From NCBI RefSeq assembly GCF_000935045.1, contig NZ_JYKS01000023.1, forward strand, positions 1 through 64,000: a DNA stretch of 64,000 nt, written 5' to 3'. Positions within the stretch are counted from its first letter, which is position 1. Each line of letters begins with the position of its first letter. This DNA comes from Pseudomonas sp. 10-1B. Lineage in GTDB: Bacteria; Pseudomonadota; Gammaproteobacteria; Pseudomonadales; Pseudomonadaceae. Positions 27,612 through 36,162 of this stretch are shown here, piece after piece. Under the pieces are notes generated by a model. The model did not search any database. It saw only the letters and a program-made list of their open reading frames with translations, and had not been told where the DNA came from. The translations under genes were made by a program, and so were the position numbers.

Positions 27612-27832
27612 CTGGGGGCTGCTTTGCAGCCCAATCGCCGGCAAGCCAGCTCCCACAGGTACTGCACAGGGCTTGCGGCTGGTGCGGTCCATGTGGGAGC
27701 AACTGTCTTGTATTGCCTGCACTGACCTCATCGCCGGCAAGCCAGCTCCCACAGATACTGCACAGGGCTTGCGGCTGGTGCGGTCCATGTGGGAGCTGGC
27801 TTGCCGGCGATTGGGGCGCAAAGCGTCCCCCG
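27612..27832. repeat. REP cluster with composite variant
   Basis: It contains a core at about 27638-27660, the composite unit GTGGGAGCAACTGTCTTGTA... at 27693 with its core near 27731-27754, and an inverted core at 27790-27812. The intervening spacer GCACAGGGCTTGCGGCTGGT occurs twice, before and after the composite unit, so part of the cluster is a direct duplication of about 110 bases. It lies between convergent genes. Confidence 0.88.
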
Positions 27833-27844
27833 CTTTCAATTCAC

Positions 27845-28291
27845 CTACCGCTGCCAGTTCCCCCCTTGCCCCTGCCCGCGCCGCCCATCCCAGCGCCGGT
27901 CACCATCACCCCGCCCTTTGGACTGCCAGCGGTCATTCTGGTACCGCTGGCTGCCATTGCGATAATCATGGCGGTCCCGGTCGCGCCCATAGTCATAGCG
28001 CTGGCGGTTGCCATAGTCGTACCTCGGATTAGCGTGCCCCTGGTTCACCCCCGGCTGCGGATAAGGCCGGTAATGCGGCGTCGGCGCCGGGTGGTGGTAG
28101 CGCGGTGCCGGCTGGTAGTAATAGCGCGGCTGCGGCGTGACGTAGTAGCGGTCATAACGGTAGTAACCCGGCGACACATAGCGGTCGCTGGTGTAGTAAT
28201 CCGAGCGGTAGTAGCCCCCGCTTCCATGGTACGGAGCGCAGGCGGAGGTCATCAGCCCCAGCAGGGCGATCAACAGAATTCGATAGGACAT
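27845..28291 (-). CDS. Tyr/Arg/Asp-rich lipoprotein of unknown function
   Basis: The start is set at ATG 28291 (148 residues) because it opens a clean lipoprotein signal (MSYRILLIALLGLMTSAC, lipobox cysteine C18). The mature part is low-complexity: first Tyr-rich (GGYYRSDYYTSDRY, RYYYQPAPRYHHPAP), then Arg/Asp/Gly-rich with charged repeats (YDYGNRQRYDYGRDRDRHDY). No recognised domain follows. Localisation to the outer membrane is expected since residue 2 after the cysteine is Ala. Function unknown. Confidence 0.75.
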   Translation of the reverse strand: MSYRILLIALLGLMTSACAPYHGSGGYYRSDYYTSDRYVSPGYYRYDRYYVTPQPRYYYQPAPRYHHPAPTPHYRPYPQPGVNQGHANPRYDYGNRQRYDYGRDRDRHDYRNGSQRYQNDRWQSKGRGDGDRRWDGRRGQGQGGNWQR

Positions 28292-28503
28292 GGCGGCCTC
28301 CTGGACCGCTTGGCTGCCCGAACAGCGGCGCTGGCGAGCGTCGAGGCGAAAGGCGTTCGTCGACACCGAATAAGACCATTGCGCCGAGATACAGTGCCAT
28401 TTACGCAACAATTTGATACAGGTGATATAACCCTGAAAAACTTGCAGTCATTTTTCGGTCATCTCACTAGAATGAGCGGCTCGGCACACATCACGGGAAG
28501 ATC

Positions 28504-29985
28504 ATGCCTCTACGCCCCGCTCTGTTTTCACAGCGCTCGCTGATCTTTACCCTGCTGGTGCTGCTGGCCTGCGGTTTCCTGGCCACTTCACTGCTCGGCT
28601 ACTTCGCCTCGCGCAGCGCCATCCGCGACGGCATCATCAATACCGAACTACCGCTGACCTCCGACACGGTCTACTCGGAAATCCAGAAAGACCTGATCCG
28701 CCCAGTGCTGATCGCCTCGATGATGGCCCAGGACACCTTCCTGCGTGACTGGGTGCTGTCCGGGGAGCAGGACACCCAGCGCATCACCCGCTACCTGGGC
28801 GAAGTCATGGGCAAGCAGGATACCTTCACCTCGTTCTTCGTTTCCGACCGCACCCTCACCTACTACCAGGCCAAGGGGGTGCTCAAGCAGGTGCAGCCGG
28901 GCACCTGGCGCGACGCCTGGTACTTCCGCCTGCGCGACCTCAAGGCCCCCTACGAGATCAACGTCGACCTGGACATGGCCAACCAGGACAGCCTGACCGT
29001 GTTCATCAACTACCAGGTGCATGATTACCAGCACCGTTTCATCGGCGCCGCCGGCGTGGGGCTGAGCGTGTCGTCGGTGGTCAGGCTGATCGACCAGTAC
29101 CAGCGGCGCTACCAGCGCGCGGTGCTGTTCACCGATGCCAAGGGCAAGGTACTGCTGACCGGCTCCGAAGGTGGCCCGCATGGCTTGCGGGTCGGCCAGT
29201 CACTCGCCGACAACCCCGAGCTGAGCGACCTGCTGGCCCAACAGCAGGTGCCCGGCGAAGGCAGCCACGAATACCGTGACAGCGGCAACCACAGCCACTT
29301 CCTCAACGTGCGCCACCTGCCCGAGCTGAACTGGTACCTGCTGGTGGACAAGCGCGAAACCGGCGCCCTCGACCGTATCCGCCACGCCCTGTACCTGAAC
29401 CTGGCGATCTGCGCGATGATCACCCTGGTGGTGCTGTCGCTGGTGCATGCCATGGTCCGCCACCACCAGGCCAGTACCGAGGCCCTGGCCACCCTCGACA
29501 GCCTCACCGGCCTGCCCAACCGGCGCAGCTTCGACCTGCTCGCCGCCCAGGCCCTGCACGAAGCCCAGCGCGACAGCGGCCCGCTGGTGGCGCTGCTGAT
29601 CGACCTGGACCACTTCAAGGCACTGAATGACACCCACGGCCACCTGGCAGGCGACGAAGTGCTGCGCCAATTCGCCAATGTGCTGCAGGGCAGCCTGCGC
29701 CAGTCAGATATACTCTGCCGCTGGGGCGGCGAGGAATTCATCGTGCTACTGCGTGAAGCCGAAGGCCGGCAGGCCATCGAGGTGGCAGAGAAAATCCGCC
29801 GCCGTACCGAACAGCTGACCTTCAGCTACGATGACCAACCGTTGCGCCTGACCACCAGCATCGGCCTGAGCAGCTTGCAGCCGGGGGATACCCTGCATAC
29901 CCTGCTGACCCGCGCCGACCGTGCGCTTTATCGTGCCAAGCAGGCCGGCCGCAACCGCGTCTGCAGTGAAACCCGCCATGAATGA
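28504..29985 (+). CDS. Diguanylate cyclase with periplasmic sensor
   Basis: The 493-residue protein has TM1 (about 10-32), a large periplasmic dCache-like sensor (33-290), TM2 (about 295-318) and a GGDEF domain. The active loop is GGEEF (residues 408-412), competent in the family, and RQSD at 399-402 fits the RxxD inhibitory site five residues upstream. It should make c-di-GMP in response to an external ligand and inhibit itself at high product. A small Cys-rich gene overlaps its stop by 8 bases. Confidence 0.92.
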   Translation: MPLRPALFSQRSLIFTLLVLLACGFLATSLLGYFASRSAIRDGIINTELPLTSDTVYSEIQKDLIRPVLIASMMAQDTFLRDWVLSGEQDTQRITRYLGEVMGKQDTFTSFFVSDRTLTYYQAKGVLKQVQPGTWRDAWYFRLRDLKAPYEINVDLDMANQDSLTVFINYQVHDYQHRFIGAAGVGLSVSSVVRLIDQYQRRYQRAVLFTDAKGKVLLTGSEGGPHGLRVGQSLADNPELSDLLAQQQVPGEGSHEYRDSGNHSHFLNVRHLPELNWYLLVDKRETGALDRIRHALYLNLAICAMITLVVLSLVHAMVRHHQASTEALATLDSLTGLPNRRSFDLLAAQALHEAQRDSGPLVALLIDLDHFKALNDTHGHLAGDEVLRQFANVLQGSLRQSDILCRWGGEEFIVLLREAEGRQAIEVAEKIRRRTEQLTFSYDDQPLRLTTSIGLSSLQPGDTLHTLLTRADRALYRAKQAGRNRVCSETRHE

Positions 29986-30190
29986 CAGCCAACACTGCCC
30001 AGCCTGCGGCGCCCTCAACCAGTGCAGCCTGGCCGACCCACGCAGCGCCACCCAGGCTTGCTGGTGCTACAGCGTGACCATCGACCCGGCCGTGCTCCAG
30101 GCCCTGCCCGCCGAGCTGCGCGACCAAGCCTGCCTGTGCCCGCGCTGCGCCGCCGTTGAGGCGCAACTCCAATCACCTGCTAGCCACTGA
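29978..30190 (+). CDS. Cysteine-rich CWC-family small protein
   Basis: This 70-residue protein (MNDSQHCPACGALNQC...) has two cysteine clusters: CPACG...C near 7-16 with CWC at 28-30, and CLCPRC near 52-57. The pattern fits the cysteine-rich CWC family and suggests a bound metal, probably zinc. It overlaps the cyclase stop codon by 8 bases and ends 9 bases before the pseudouridine synthase, so all three are likely co-transcribed. Function unknown. Confidence 0.8.
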   Translation: MNDSQHCPACGALNQCSLADPRSATQACWCYSVTIDPAVLQALPAELRDQACLCPRCAAVEAQLQSPASH

Positions 30191-30199
30191 CCGTTTGCA

Positions 30200-30892
30200 A
30201 TGCGCCTCGACCGTTTCCTCGCCAACCTGCCCAGCCACAACCGCCAGCAAGTGCGCCTGATGCTGGCGCAACGCCGCGTGCGGGTCGATGGCCAGGTGGT
30301 CAGCGACCCGCTGGCCGAGGTTCGCGAATTCAGCCGTGTGGAGCTGGACGACCAACTGCTGCAAGCCGGCCGCCCAGCGCGTTACCTGATGCTGCACAAA
30401 CCGCCTGGCTGCGTCAGCGCCACCCACGACCCGCAACACCGCACCGTGCTTGACCTGCTGCCCGCCGCGTTGCGTGACGACCTGCACATTGCCGGGCGCC
30501 TGGACTTCAACACCACCGGTTTGATGATCCTGACCAACGATGGCCAGTGGTCGCGACGCCTGACCCAGCCGGCGACCAAGTTGCCCAAGCACTACCTGGT
30601 GGAAACCGAAGACGAGATTGGCGAGCACTATGTGGCCAAGTTTCGTGAGGGTTTCTACTTCGCCTTCGAAGACCTCACCACCCAGCCAGCCCGGCTGGAC
30701 ATATTGGGCCCGCGCCAGGCTCGGCTGGCGATCGTCGAAGGGCGTTATCACCAGGTCAAGCGCATGTTCGGCCATTTCGACAACAAGGTGGTGGGGTTGC
30801 ATCGCGAGAGCATGGGGGCGATCCGGCTGGACCCGGGGCTGGCGCCGGGAGCGTTTCGGGAACTGACGGCAGAAGAAGTAGCCACCGTCTAG
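30200..30892 (+). CDS. RsuA-family 16S rRNA pseudouridine synthase
   Basis: The 230-residue protein starts with an S4 RNA-binding domain (MRLDRFLANLPSHNRQQVRLML...RVRVDG), followed by the pseudouridine synthase domain with the motif GRLDFNTTGLMILTND, in which D102 is the catalytic aspartate, and the closing YHQVKRMFGHF motif. Length, S4 domain and the D102 position fit RsuA (16S rRNA position 516) better than RluE, which lacks an S4 domain. Confidence 0.87.
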   Translation: MRLDRFLANLPSHNRQQVRLMLAQRRVRVDGQVVSDPLAEVREFSRVELDDQLLQAGRPARYLMLHKPPGCVSATHDPQHRTVLDLLPAALRDDLHIAGRLDFNTTGLMILTNDGQWSRRLTQPATKLPKHYLVETEDEIGEHYVAKFREGFYFAFEDLTTQPARLDILGPRQARLAIVEGRYHQVKRMFGHFDNKVVGLHRESMGAIRLDPGLAPGAFRELTAEEVATV

Positions 30893-30904
30893 GTCGCCTG
30901 CTCC

Positions 30905-31000
30905 GGCCTCTTCGCGGGCACGCCCGCTCCCACAGGGATCACACCAGCCCTGAGACCTGTGGTGAACCTGTGGGAGCGGGCGCGCCCGCGAAAGGGCCGG
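30905..31000. repeat. REP pair before phaG
   Basis: The left copy CTTCGCGGGCACGCCCGCTC and right copy GAGCGGGCGCGCCCGCGAAA face each other. They occupy the first part of the 448-base gap between the pseudouridine synthase gene and phaG. The rest (31001-31340) has no gene I can support; an AGGAG ribosome site precedes phaG. Confidence 0.88.
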
Positions 31001-31340
31001 AACAGACTGCACAGGGTCGTCATACGACCGCTCAGCAAGAAAAGTCACATTTCCCCACGAACGGCACTTGCGCGATCCCCGCCCCGCTGCTTGAATCCAA
31101 ATCGTCAGTCTGCATGTGACCAACAAGTCACGCCCGCAGTCGAAGACACCTTTTTGCCGGCTACCCAGGGCCTCGATGCCTTGGGGCACGGCAAATTGCC
31201 CGCCAAAAACAATACCGTCGACGCAAGTGCCAAGGATCGACACAGGGCCCCCGGTTTCTCTTCAGGCAAATGCCTACCTGTCATAAAGAACGTGCACCCT
31301 AGGTGACGCGAATACCCTTTTTGCGCCAGGAGTCGATGAC

Positions 31341-32228
31341 ATGAGGCCAGAAATCGCTGTACTTGATATCCAAGGTCAGTATCGGGTTTACACGGAGTTC
31401 TATCGGGCGGACGCGGCCGAGAAAACGATCATCCTGATCAATGGCTCGCTGGCCACCACGGCCTCGTTCGCCCAGACGGTGCGTAACCTGCACCCGCAAT
31501 TCAACGTCGTACTGTTCGACCAGCCATATGCCGGCAAATCCAAGCCGCACAACCGGCAGGAACGGTTGATCAGCAAGGAGACCGAGGCGCATATCCTCCT
31601 TGAGTTGATCGAGCACTTCCAGGCTGATCACGTGATGTCATTCTCGTGGGGTGGCGCAAGTACGCTGCTGGCGCTGGCGCACCAGCCGTGGCGGGTCAAG
31701 AAGGCCGTTGTCAGCTCGTTCTCGCCGGTGATCAACGAACCGATGCGCGACTACCTCGACCGTGGCTGCCAGTACCTAGCCGCGTGCGATCGCTACCAGG
31801 TCGGCAACCTGGTCAACGACACCATCGGCAAGCACCTGCCATCGTTGTTCAAACGCTTCAACTACCGGCACGTCAGCAGCCTGGACAGCCATGAATACGC
31901 GCAGATGCACTTCCATATCAATGAAGTGCTGCAGCACGACCTGGAACGGGCACTGAACGGCGCGCGCAACATCGACATCCCGGTGCTGTTCATCAACGGC
32001 GACCGCGACGAGTACACCACAGTCGAAGACGCCCGGCAGTTCAGCAAGCATGTGGGCAAGAGCCAGTTCAGCGTGATCCGTGACGCTGGCCACTTCCTCG
32101 ACATGGAAAACAAGGCTGCCTGCGAAGACACCCGCAGCGTCCTGCTCGGCTTTCTCAAGCCGACCGTGCGCGAGCCTCGTCAACGCTACCAGCCGGTACA
32201 ACAGGGGCAGCATGCATTGGCCATCTGA
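31341..32228 (+). CDS. phaG: 3-hydroxyacyl-ACP thioesterase/transacylase PhaG
   Basis: PhaG links fatty acid synthesis to medium-chain polyhydroxyalkanoate by diverting (R)-3-hydroxyacyl groups from ACP. The 295-residue sequence matches my memory of P. putida PhaG almost throughout (MRPEIAVLDIQGQYRVYTEF...YQPVQQGQHALAI). It is an alpha/beta hydrolase with nucleophile S102 (SFSWGG), D223 (INGDRDEY) and H251 (DAGHFLD). It is monocistronic, ending in a terminator just downstream; the PHA synthase genes are elsewhere. Confidence 0.97.
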   Translation: MRPEIAVLDIQGQYRVYTEFYRADAAEKTIILINGSLATTASFAQTVRNLHPQFNVVLFDQPYAGKSKPHNRQERLISKETEAHILLELIEHFQADHVMSFSWGGASTLLALAHQPWRVKKAVVSSFSPVINEPMRDYLDRGCQYLAACDRYQVGNLVNDTIGKHLPSLFKRFNYRHVSSLDSHEYAQMHFHINEVLQHDLERALNGARNIDIPVLFINGDRDEYTTVEDARQFSKHVGKSQFSVIRDAGHFLDMENKAACEDTRSVLLGFLKPTVREPRQRYQPVQQGQHALAI

Positions 32229-32234
32229 GCGCCT

Positions 32235-32286
32235 CGGCGTCCTGTAGCCGATACCCGCAGGCTACCGGGCGCCGACAAGCTTTTTT
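32235..32286 (+). terminator. Rho-independent terminator of phaG
   Basis: CGGCGTCCTGTAGCC (32235-32249) pairs with GGCTACCGGGCGCCG (32260-32274) with two mismatches, followed by ACAAGC and six T residues (32281-32286). It begins 7 bases after the phaG stop. Confidence 0.75.
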
Positions 32287-32339
32287 ATAACGTGGGCTTC
32301 TAATTCGCGGAGGGTTCTGGTAAAAAGTGCAGCGCAGAC

Positions 32340-32413
32340 GCGGGTATAGTTTAGTGGCAAAACGAAAGCTTCCCAAGCTTTAGTTGAGGGTTCGATTCCC
32401 TCTACCCGCTCCA
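32340..32413 (+). tRNA. tRNA-Gly (anticodon CCC)
   Basis: GCGGGTA/TACCCGC pair as acceptor stem. The anticodon arm AAAGC-TTCCCAA-GCTTT carries anticodon CCC at 32372-32374, reading GGG. The T arm GAGGG-TTCGATT-CCCTC is intact. The 3' CCA is encoded (TCCA at 32410-32413). Length is 74 including CCA. No integrase is adjacent. Confidence 0.97.
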
Positions 32414-32455
32414 TACCGCATTTCCGCATGGCGTTCCAGCGACGTCATCGCAGTC

Positions 32456-32479
32456 AAAAGGAGCCACGGCTCCTTTTTT
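32456..32479 (+). terminator. Terminator after tRNA-Gly
   Basis: AAAAGGAGC-CACG-GCTCCTTTTTT is a short perfect stem with a T-run, 43 bases after the tRNA, and should end its precursor transcript. About 145 bases without genes follow before the transporter gene. Confidence 0.85.
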
Positions 32480-32625
32480 CGTTTCTGCCCCCTTCTCCTT
32501 GATCCGACACATGGCCATTTGCCTGCCGATCCGCTTCAATGCGCAGGGGCGCATGCGCGTGCAAGCGAAACGGCTTGAGGCGGATATGCTCAATGGTCTC
32601 GTGAAACATTTCGAAAGGACGACGC

Positions 32626-34332
32626 ATGTTTCTTTCCCGCTGGCTACCGGGCCTTGCCAACCTGCTGCACTACCGCCGCGAATGGTTCCACGCCGACCTG
32701 CAGGCCGGGCTGTCGGTAGCGGCGATCCAGATCCCCATCGCCATCGCCTACGCGCAGATCGTCGGTTTGCCGCCGCAATACGGCCTGTATGCCTGCGTGC
32801 TGCCGATGATGGTCTACGCCCTGATCGGCAGCTCGCGCCAACTGATGGTCGGCCCCGATGCGGCCACCTGCGCAATGATCGCCGGCGCCGTGGCGCCCTT
32901 GGCCATGGGCGACCCGCAGCGGATTGCCGAGCTGTCGGTGATCGTCACCGTGCTGGTCGGGGTAATGCTGATTGCCGCCGGCGTGGCCCGGGCCGGGTTC
33001 ATCGCCAGCTTTTTCTCGCGGCCGATCCTGATCGGCTACCTCAACGGCATCGGCCTGAGCCTGATTGCCGGGCAGTTGTCCAAGGTGGTGGGGTTCAAGA
33101 TCGAAGGCGACGGTTTCATCCTCAGCCTGATCAACTTCTTCCAGCGCCTGGGCGAAATCCACTGGCTGACGCTGCTCATCGGCCTGGCCGCACTGGGCCT
33201 GCTGATCTGGCTGCCAAGGCGCTATCCACGCCTGCCCGCCGCCCTCATGGTAGTGGCGCTGTTCATGCTGCTGGTCGGCCTGTTCGGCCTCGACCGCTTC
33301 GGCGTCGCCATCCTCGGCCCGGTGCCTGCCGGCATCCCGCAACTGGCCTGGCCGCACAGTAACCTGGCAGAAATGAAGAGCCTGCTGCGCGATGCCCTGG
33401 GTATCGCCACCGTCAGCTTCTGCAGCGCCATGCTCACCGCACGCAGCTTTGCCGCCCGGCATGGCTATGCGATCAACGCCAACCACGAGTTCGTCGCCCT
33501 GGGCGTGAGCAACCTGGCGGCCGGGGTGTCCCAGGGCTTTGCCATCAGCGGCGCTGACTCGCGTACCGCGGTCAACGACATGGTCGGAGGCAAGAGCCAA
33601 CTGGTGGGCATCATCGCGGCACTGGTCATCGCCCTGATCCTGCTGTTCTTCACCGCGCCGATGGCGTGGATCCCGCAAGCGGCGCTGGGCGCGGTGCTGC
33701 TGATGGCCGGCTGGGGGCTGATCGACATCAAGTCGCTGGGAAGCATCCGCCGCCTGAGCCGCTTCGAGTTCTGGCTGTGCCTGCTGACCACCGTTGGCGT
33801 GCTGGGCCTGGGCGTGCTGCCGGGTATCGTGTTTGCCGTGACCCTGGCGATCCTGCGCCTGCTGTACAGCATCTACCAGCCCACCGACGCCGTGCTGGGC
33901 TGGCTGCCGGGCACCGAAGGCCAAGTGGACATCCGCAAACATGAGGAGGCCCGCACCGTACCAGGCCTGGTGGTGTACCGCTTCGACGACGCGATCCTGT
34001 TCTTCAACGCCGACTACTTCAAGATGCGCCTGCTCGAAGCGGTGCAAAGCCAGGCAGAGCCCAAGGCCGTGCTGTTCGATGCCGAAGCGGTAACCAGCAT
34101 CGACGTCAGCGGTATCGCCGCCCTTCACGAAGTGCGCGACACCCTGGCGGCGCAGGGTATCTTCTTCGCCATCGCCCGCGCCCGCGGCACCTTCCTGCGC
34201 ATGCTGGTGCGCTCGGGGATGGCGCGGGAAATGGAAGAAAAACTGCTGTTCGGTTCGGTGCGGGCAGGAATCCGCGCGTACCGGGTGTGGCGTAACCGCG
34301 AGCATAGTGCGCGCAGGCCAGCACAAAGCTAG
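32626..34332 (+). CDS. SulP-family anion transporter with STAS domain
   Basis: The 568-residue protein has an N-terminal SulP domain with 10-14 membrane segments (about 20-430), including the family segment AIQIPIAIAYAQIVGLPPQYGLYACVLP and SRTAVNDMVGGKSQLVGII. The C-terminal STAS domain (about 450-550, VLFDAEAVTSIDVSGIAALHEVRDTL) is typical of SLC26/SulP carriers. Members carry sulfate, bicarbonate or dicarboxylates; nothing beside it fixes the substrate. It is a single gene between the tRNA and a REP cluster. Confidence 0.9.
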   Translation: MFLSRWLPGLANLLHYRREWFHADLQAGLSVAAIQIPIAIAYAQIVGLPPQYGLYACVLPMMVYALIGSSRQLMVGPDAATCAMIAGAVAPLAMGDPQRIAELSVIVTVLVGVMLIAAGVARAGFIASFFSRPILIGYLNGIGLSLIAGQLSKVVGFKIEGDGFILSLINFFQRLGEIHWLTLLIGLAALGLLIWLPRRYPRLPAALMVVALFMLLVGLFGLDRFGVAILGPVPAGIPQLAWPHSNLAEMKSLLRDALGIATVSFCSAMLTARSFAARHGYAINANHEFVALGVSNLAAGVSQGFAISGADSRTAVNDMVGGKSQLVGIIAALVIALILLFFTAPMAWIPQAALGAVLLMAGWGLIDIKSLGSIRRLSRFEFWLCLLTTVGVLGLGVLPGIVFAVTLAILRLLYSIYQPTDAVLGWLPGTEGQVDIRKHEEARTVPGLVVYRFDDAILFFNADYFKMRLLEAVQSQAEPKAVLFDAEAVTSIDVSGIAALHEVRDTLAAQGIFFAIARARGTFLRMLVRSGMAREMEEKLLFGSVRAGIRAYRVWRNREHSARRPAQS

Positions 34333-34344
34333 AAACCGATGCCT

Positions 34345-34520
34345 GCTGTGGGAGCAACTGTCTTGTATTGCCTGGACTGGCCTCATCGCCGGCAAGCCAG
34401 CTCCCACAGGAATTGCACATGGCTTGCGGCTAGTGCTGTCCTTGTGAGAGCAACTGTCTTCCTCAAAATCTGAACAGCTTGCGCGGTCGGTGTGGGAGCT
34501 GGCTTGCCGGCGATGAGGCC
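34345..34520. repeat. REP cluster with composite variant
   Basis: A composite unit begins at 34349 (GTGGGAGCAACTGTCTTGTA) with core at about 34386-34411, followed by AATTGCACATGGCTTGCGGC. A degenerate restart GAGAGCAACTGTCTTC lies at 34445 and an inverted core at 34492-34517. It lies between convergent sulP and esterase genes. Confidence 0.88.
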
Positions 34521-34565
34521 AGGACAACCAGCACAAGACTGTTGCCCCCAAAAGATGCATCGCTA

Positions 34566-36155
34566 TCAACGACAACCTGCAAGACTGTCTGGATTCTGCC
34601 GCCCAATCAGGCTGATCAGCCCACACGGCAACGACCCACGCCATTGCAGGTAGTCATGCCCCGCCGGGTACTCCACCGCCTTCACTGCATACCCTTTTGC
34701 CTGCAACACATCGCGCAGGTGCCGGTTGGTATCGAGGATCGTCGGCCCTTCGAACAACCCGGACTGCAGATAGAAGCGTAACGGCTGGCGCGGCGCATTG
34801 ACGTACTGACGAATCAGCCAGCCTGGCTCTTCACCCTCCCCGGCCCACCAGTACGACCCCGAAAGGCTCAGTACATTGCCGAACAGTTCCGGATGCATCA
34901 GGCCCAGGTAAGACGAAGCCAGCCCGCCATAGCTGGAGCCGGCAACCACCGTGCTGGCCGCCGTCGCACTCAAGCCCTGCTTGCGCGCCCACGGCATCAG
35001 CTCTTCGGCCATGAAGCGGGCGAACAGCGGGTTGGGCGGCAGTTCGTGCTGGCGGCTGAGGTCGCTGGGGTTGGCGATGATCAGTGCCGCGGTCGGCGGG
35101 ATCAGGCCATCGGCGATCAGGTTGTCGAGGATTGTCGGCGTAGGCACCTGACGGGTATAGGCATGCGCATCGAACAGCACCAGCAGGGCCTGGCCGTCCG
35201 CATTCGCGCGCCAGCCAGCCGGGCGGTACAGGTAGATGTCGCGCTCGTTGCCTAGCACGGCACTGGCCAGGCGTTCGCGCTGGAGCGTACCTCGTGGCAC
35301 GCCCGCGCGCTCTGCCAGCCAAGGCTGCGGCGGCGCATCGGGCAACTCCAGGCGCGAACGCGACAGCCAGGGGTCCCCGCTGCTGTCGGCGAAAGTATCG
35401 GGGTTGAGCGGGTCGCGTCGTGTACTGGCCAGTATCACACGGCGGTCATCCGACTCCGGCACGTCCGGTGCCAACTGGTAGCTCAGACGTGCGCTGGCCG
35501 GGACCTCGAAGCTGCGGTACCAGACATCGCTGCTGCCCAGGCGCTCGAGCGCCTCGTGGCGCCCGGACGGTGCACCGAATATTCGCACGTTGTGTTGCGC
35601 ACCGCGCCACAGAAAGGTCACCAGGCGTTGGTGTGGTTTCCCCAGCAAGGGCTCGACCAGCGGTGTGCCTTCGGCGGTGCGTGCAACCCAGAAAGCCTCG
35701 GTGTCGCCGCTCTTTTCCAACTGCGTGGCCAGCGCTGACAACGTAGGGCTGGCCAGCCGCGGTGGACTGCGGCGCTGCTGTGCCAACGGCAACACCTGGT
35801 GCAGACGCAAACCGAAGCGGGCGCCGGCACGACCGTCCAGCGCCTCGACACGCAGCCCATATCGCCCAGTGCCATCAGCGACGAAAAAGAACTCGCGCGG
35901 CTGGTCCTGGCCATCGACAAGCAGGCGCAACGGCCTGCCCTGCGGGTCCAGCAGACGCAGGCTGACGTCGCCATCGACCCGCCCGCGCACCAGGTCGCCC
36001 GCCTGCAGGGTGACCTGCCAGGGCGAGTTACCTGTGGATGCCTGGCCGTGGACCGGATGCCCCACCTGCAAGGAAGGCGGCGTTGCCGCTTGCGACGTGC
36101 TCGCCCAAGCCAACGCCAGCAGCAAGGCACAACCGATGTGATGGATCCTGTACAT
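34566..36155 (-). CDS. Periplasmic enterochelin-esterase-like hydrolase
   Basis: The 529-residue precursor has a signal peptide (about 1-23, ending SQA-ATPP), a beta-rich N-terminal domain (about 25-330) and a C-terminal alpha/beta hydrolase with nucleophile motif GSSYGG and final H (PAGHDYLQW). The fold order matches Fes/IroD-type trilactone siderophore esterases, but the signal peptide places it in the periplasm, as for PfeE. It starts 7 bases after the TonB receptor, so it probably frees iron from a siderophore imported by that receptor. The exact siderophore is unknown. Confidence 0.87.
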   Translation of the reverse strand: MYRIHHIGCALLLALAWASTSQAATPPSLQVGHPVHGQASTGNSPWQVTLQAGDLVRGRVDGDVSLRLLDPQGRPLRLLVDGQDQPREFFFVADGTGRYGLRVEALDGRAGARFGLRLHQVLPLAQQRRSPPRLASPTLSALATQLEKSGDTEAFWVARTAEGTPLVEPLLGKPHQRLVTFLWRGAQHNVRIFGAPSGRHEALERLGSSDVWYRSFEVPASARLSYQLAPDVPESDDRRVILASTRRDPLNPDTFADSSGDPWLSRSRLELPDAPPQPWLAERAGVPRGTLQRERLASAVLGNERDIYLYRPAGWRANADGQALLVLFDAHAYTRQVPTPTILDNLIADGLIPPTAALIIANPSDLSRQHELPPNPLFARFMAEELMPWARKQGLSATAASTVVAGSSYGGLASSYLGLMHPELFGNVLSLSGSYWWAGEGEEPGWLIRQYVNAPRQPLRFYLQSGLFEGPTILDTNRHLRDVLQAKGYAVKAVEYPAGHDYLQWRGSLPCGLISLIGRQNPDSLAGCR

Positions 36156-36162
36156 GCTTGCC

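Noticed and set aside
32340..32413. tRNA-Gly as attachment site of an integrated element
   Set aside because: No integrase, no repeated tRNA 3' end and native-composition genes on both sides.
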